From the NCBI GenBank assembly GCA_000711775.1, contig ARYC01000105.1, forward strand, positions 146,325-210,324: a stretch of 64,000 bases of DNA, in the 5' to 3' direction. The notes under the pieces are model-generated. The model was given only the letters and a program-made list of their open reading frames with translations. It was not told the origin of the DNA and did not search any database. The position numbers and the translations under genes were made by a program. The DNA is from Oxytricha trifallax (Eukaryota; Ciliophora; Spirotrichea; Sporadotrichida; Oxytrichidae). Shown here piece by piece: positions 60,960 to 64,000 of this stretch. Within the stretch, counting starts at the first letter, position 1. Each line of letters begins with the position of its first letter.

Positions 60960-63900
60960 TGAATAAATGTGCAGTTCAATCATTCTATTCACAAAATCAT
61001 CCATTTTCGAAAAGAAAAGTCAGTCCAGAAAAGTTTCATGGAAACTCGTTCAACTTATCTAGTCTTACGTGCTAAACAATAAGCTTGAACTTTAACCGAT
61101 TTTTGAAAAAGGTAGCATATAAAAAAGCTATAGGGAAATTTTGACTTCACATAAAGATGAATACTTGTGCAGTTCAATCATTCTATTCACAAAATCATCC
61201 ATTTTCGAAAAGAAAATTCAGTCCAGAAAAGTTTCATGGAAACTCGTTCAACTTATCTAGTCTTACGTGCTAAACAATAAGCTTGAACTTTAACCGATTT
61301 TTGAAAAAGGTAGCATTTAAAAAAGCTATAGGGAAATTTTGACTTCACATAAAAGATGATTACTTGTGCAGTTCAATCATTCTATTCACAAATACACCCA
61401 TTTTCGAAAAAAAAAGTCAGTCCAGAAAAAGTTCATGGAAACTCGTTCAACTTATCTAGTCTTACGTACTAAACAATAAGCTTGAACTTTAACCGTGTAG
61501 ATTTTTGAAAAAGGTAACATTTAAAAAAGCTATAGGCAAATTTTGACTTCACATAAAAGATGATTACTTGTGCAGTTAAATCATCCTATACAAAAAATCA
61601 TCCATTTTCGAAAAGAAAAGTCAGTCCAGAAAAGTTTCATGGAAACTCGTTCAACTTATCTAGTCTTACGTGATAAACAATAAGCTTGAACTTTAACCGT
61701 GTAGATTTTTAAAAAAGGTAGCATATAAAAAAGCTAAAGGGAAATTTTGACTTCACATAAAAGATGATTACTTGTGCAGTTCAATCATTCCATTCACAAA
61801 ATCATCCATTTTCGAAAAGAAAAGTCAGTCCAGAAAAGTTTCATGGAAACTCGTTCAACTTATCTAGTCTTACGTGCTAAACAATAAGCTTGAACTTTAA
61901 CCGTGTAGATTTTTGAAAAAGGTAGCATTTAAAAAAGCTATAGGCAAATTTTGACTTCACATAAAAGATGATTACTTGTGCAGTTAAATAATTCTATTCA
62001 CAAAATCATCCATTTTCGAAAAGAAAAGTCAGTCCAGAAAAGTTTCATGGAAACTCGTTCAACTTATCTAGTCTTACGTGCTAAACAATAAGCTAGAACT
62101 TTAACCGTGTAGATTTTTGAAAAAGGTAGCATATAAAAAAGCTATAGGAAAATTTTGACTTCACATAAAAGATGATTACTTGTGCAGTTAAATCATTCTA
62201 TTCACAAAATCATCCATTTTCGAAAAGAAAAGTCAGTCCAGAAAAGTTTCATGGAAACTCGTTAAACTTATCTAGTCTTACGTGCTAAACAATAAGCTTG
62301 AACTTTAACCGTGTAGATTTTTGAAAAAGGTAGCGTTTAAAAAATCTATAGGCAAATTTTGACTTCACATAAAAGATGATTACTTGTGCAGTTAAATCAT
62401 TCTATTCACAAAATCATCCATTTTGGAAAAGAAAAGTCAGTCCAGAAAAGTTTCATGGAAACTCGTTCAACTTATATAGTCTTACGTGCTAAACAATAAG
62501 CTTGAACTTTAACCGTGTAGATTTTTGAAAAAGGTAGCGTTTAAAAAATCTATAGGCAAATTTTGACTTCACATAAAAGATGATTACTTGTGCAGTTAAA
62601 TCATTCTATTCACAAAATCATCCATTTTGGAAAAGAAAAGTCAGTCCAGAAAAGTTTCATGGAAACTCGTTCAACTTATCTAGTCTTACGTGCTAAACAA
62701 TAAGCTTGAACTTTAACCGTGTAGATTTTTGAAAAAGTGGTTTAAAAAAGCTTAGGCAAATTTTGATCACATAAAAGATGATTACTGTGCAGTTAAATCA
62801 TTCTATCACAAAATCATCCATTTTCGAAAAGAAAAGTCAGTCCAGAAAAGTTTCATGGAAACTCGTTCAACTTATCTAGTCTTACGTACTAAACAATAAG
62901 CTTGAACTTTAACCGTGTAGATTTATGAAAAAGGTAGCATTTAAAAAAGCTATAGGCAAATTTTGACTTCAAATAAAAGATGATTTCTTGTGCAGATTCT
63001 ATAGCCAAAATCATCCATTTTCGAAAAGAAAAGTCAGTCAAGAAAATTTTCATGGAAACTCGTTCAACTTATCTAGTCTTACGTACTAAACAATAAGCTT
63101 GAACTTTAACCGTGTAGATTTTTGAAAAAAGGTAGCGTTTAAAAAAGCTAAAGGGAAATTTTGACTTCACATAAAAGATGATTACTTGTGCAGTTCAATC
63201 ATTCCATTCACAAAATCATCCATTTTCGAAAAGAAAAGTCAGTCCAGAAAAGTTTCATGGAAACTCGTTCAACTTATCTAGTCTTACGTGCTAAACAATA
63301 AGCTTGAACTTTAACCGTGTAGATTTTTGAAAAAAGGTAGCGTTTAAAAAAGCTAAAGGGAAATTTTGACTTCACATAAAAGATGATTACTTGTGCAGTT
63401 CAATCATTCCATTCACAAAATCATCCATTTTCGAAAAGAAAAGTCAGTCCAGAAAAGTTTTCATGGAAACTCGTTCAACTTATCTAGTCTTACGTGCTAA
63501 ACAATAAGCTTGAACTTTAACCGTGTAGATTTTTGAAAAAAGGTAGCGTTTAAAAAAGCTAAAGGGAAATTTTGACTTCACATAAAAGATGATTACTTGT
63601 GCAGTTCAATCATTCCATTCACAAAATCATCCATTTTCGAAAAGAAAAGTCAGTCCAGAAAAGTTTCATGGAAACTCGCTTCAACTTATCTAGTCTTACG
63701 TGCTAAACAATAAGCTTGAACTTTAACCGTGTAGATTTTTGAAAAAAGGTAGCGTTAAAATCTATATGCAAATTTTGACTTCACATAAAAGATGATTACT
63801 TGTGCAGTTACCTTATTCTATAGACAAAATCTTCCATTTTCGAAAAGAAAAGTCAGTCCAGAAAAGTTTCATGGAAACTCGTTCAACTTATCTAGTCTTA

Positions 63901-64000
63901 CGTACTTAACAATAAGCTTGAAGTTTAACCGTGTGGATTTTTGAATAAGGTGGCATTTAAAAAATCTATATGCAAATTTTGACTTCACATAAAAGATGAT
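60960..64000. repeat. satellite array, ~204-bp unit, about 15 copies, runs off the window
   Basis: The word GTGCAGTT(C/A)AATCAT recurs at 60,971, 61,169, 61,368, 61,572, 61,776, 61,980, 62,184, 62,388, 62,592, 62,789, 62,992, 63,190, 63,395, 63,601 and 63,804, i.e. mostly exact 204-bp steps (range 197-206). The first two units lack the GTGTA of CCGTGTAGATTTTTG, and the unit around 62,700-62,790 has several 1-2-bp losses. No reading frame spans a unit. The core (AGTCAGTCCAGAAAAGTTTC) is the most constant part. Confidence 0.95.

Noticed and set aside
60960..64000. CRISPR array
   Set aside because: Units are about 204 bp, contiguous and near-identical with no unique spacers; eukaryotic satellite.
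1..64000. tRNA and rRNA genes
   Set aside because: No cloverleaf-like or rRNA-like sequence was recognised by eye on either strand; not a substitute for a tRNAscan or Rfam run.

Overview
The window reads as germline (micronuclear) DNA of a hypotrich ciliate such as Oxytricha, Stylonychia or Tetmemena. Three things support this. (1) The long reading frames only work if TAA and TAG encode Gln and TGA is the only stop. (2) Genes are broken by tiny GT..AG introns (many 35-42 nt) and by AT-rich spacers flanked by short direct repeats, i.e. internal eliminated sequences (IESs) with pointers. (3) A complete telomere-bearing (TBE) transposon lies at 54,295-58,376, with C4A4 telomere repeats at both tips and a 3-bp AAT target duplication. 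Standard-code translations are therefore fragments of the real genes.

Layout. 1-14,221: a giant HUWE1/TOM1/UPL1-like HECT-type E3 ligase gene. Its body is on the minus strand (UBA, acidic and DUF4414-like regions; HECT domain not in the window), while its DUF908-like N-terminus is on the plus strand at 12,630-14,221, so the locus looks scrambled with an inversion. 14,345-17,686: 1,037-aa EF-hand-like protein (+). 17,790-18,319: small fragment. 18,792-23,387 and 23,492-26,797: Gln/Asn/Ser-rich proteins (+), the first with a membrane segment and coiled coils. 26,980-28,048: CHY zinc-finger gene (-), apparently incomplete. 28,213-29,103: fully resolved 214-aa acidic protein (+) with three introns and two IESs. 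29,612-31,598 (-) and 31,686-35,678 (+): divergent pair of unknown genes. 36,168-37,239: unknown 330-aa gene (-). 37,326-39,412: PWP1 WD40 ribosome-biogenesis gene (-). 39,592-40,975: coiled-coil gene (+). 41,340-43,099: SLC49/FLVCR-like MFS transporter (+). 43,765-44,446 and 44,834-46,405: unknown minus-strand genes. 46,541-48,162: DNA primase large subunit (+). 48,195-50,081: protein kinase (-), interrupted by an interval holding a fold-back element. 50,878-51,790: small gene in pieces (-).

From about 51.8 kb onward the DNA looks germline-limited: AT-rich filler, a GC-richer island of unknown origin (53,470-54,055), the TBE with three frameshifted ORFs, a 521-bp inverted repeat, a decayed Ulp1-like protease, a second fold-back element of the same family as the one in the kinase gene, and a ~204-bp satellite array running off the right end.

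The genes do not form operons. In these ciliates most become separate nanochromosomes after development, so neighbours share a germline locus but not necessarily a function. Gene ends given below are coding ends; where a frame could not be joined this is stated. All similarity calls come from recognising motifs by eye; no database search was run.
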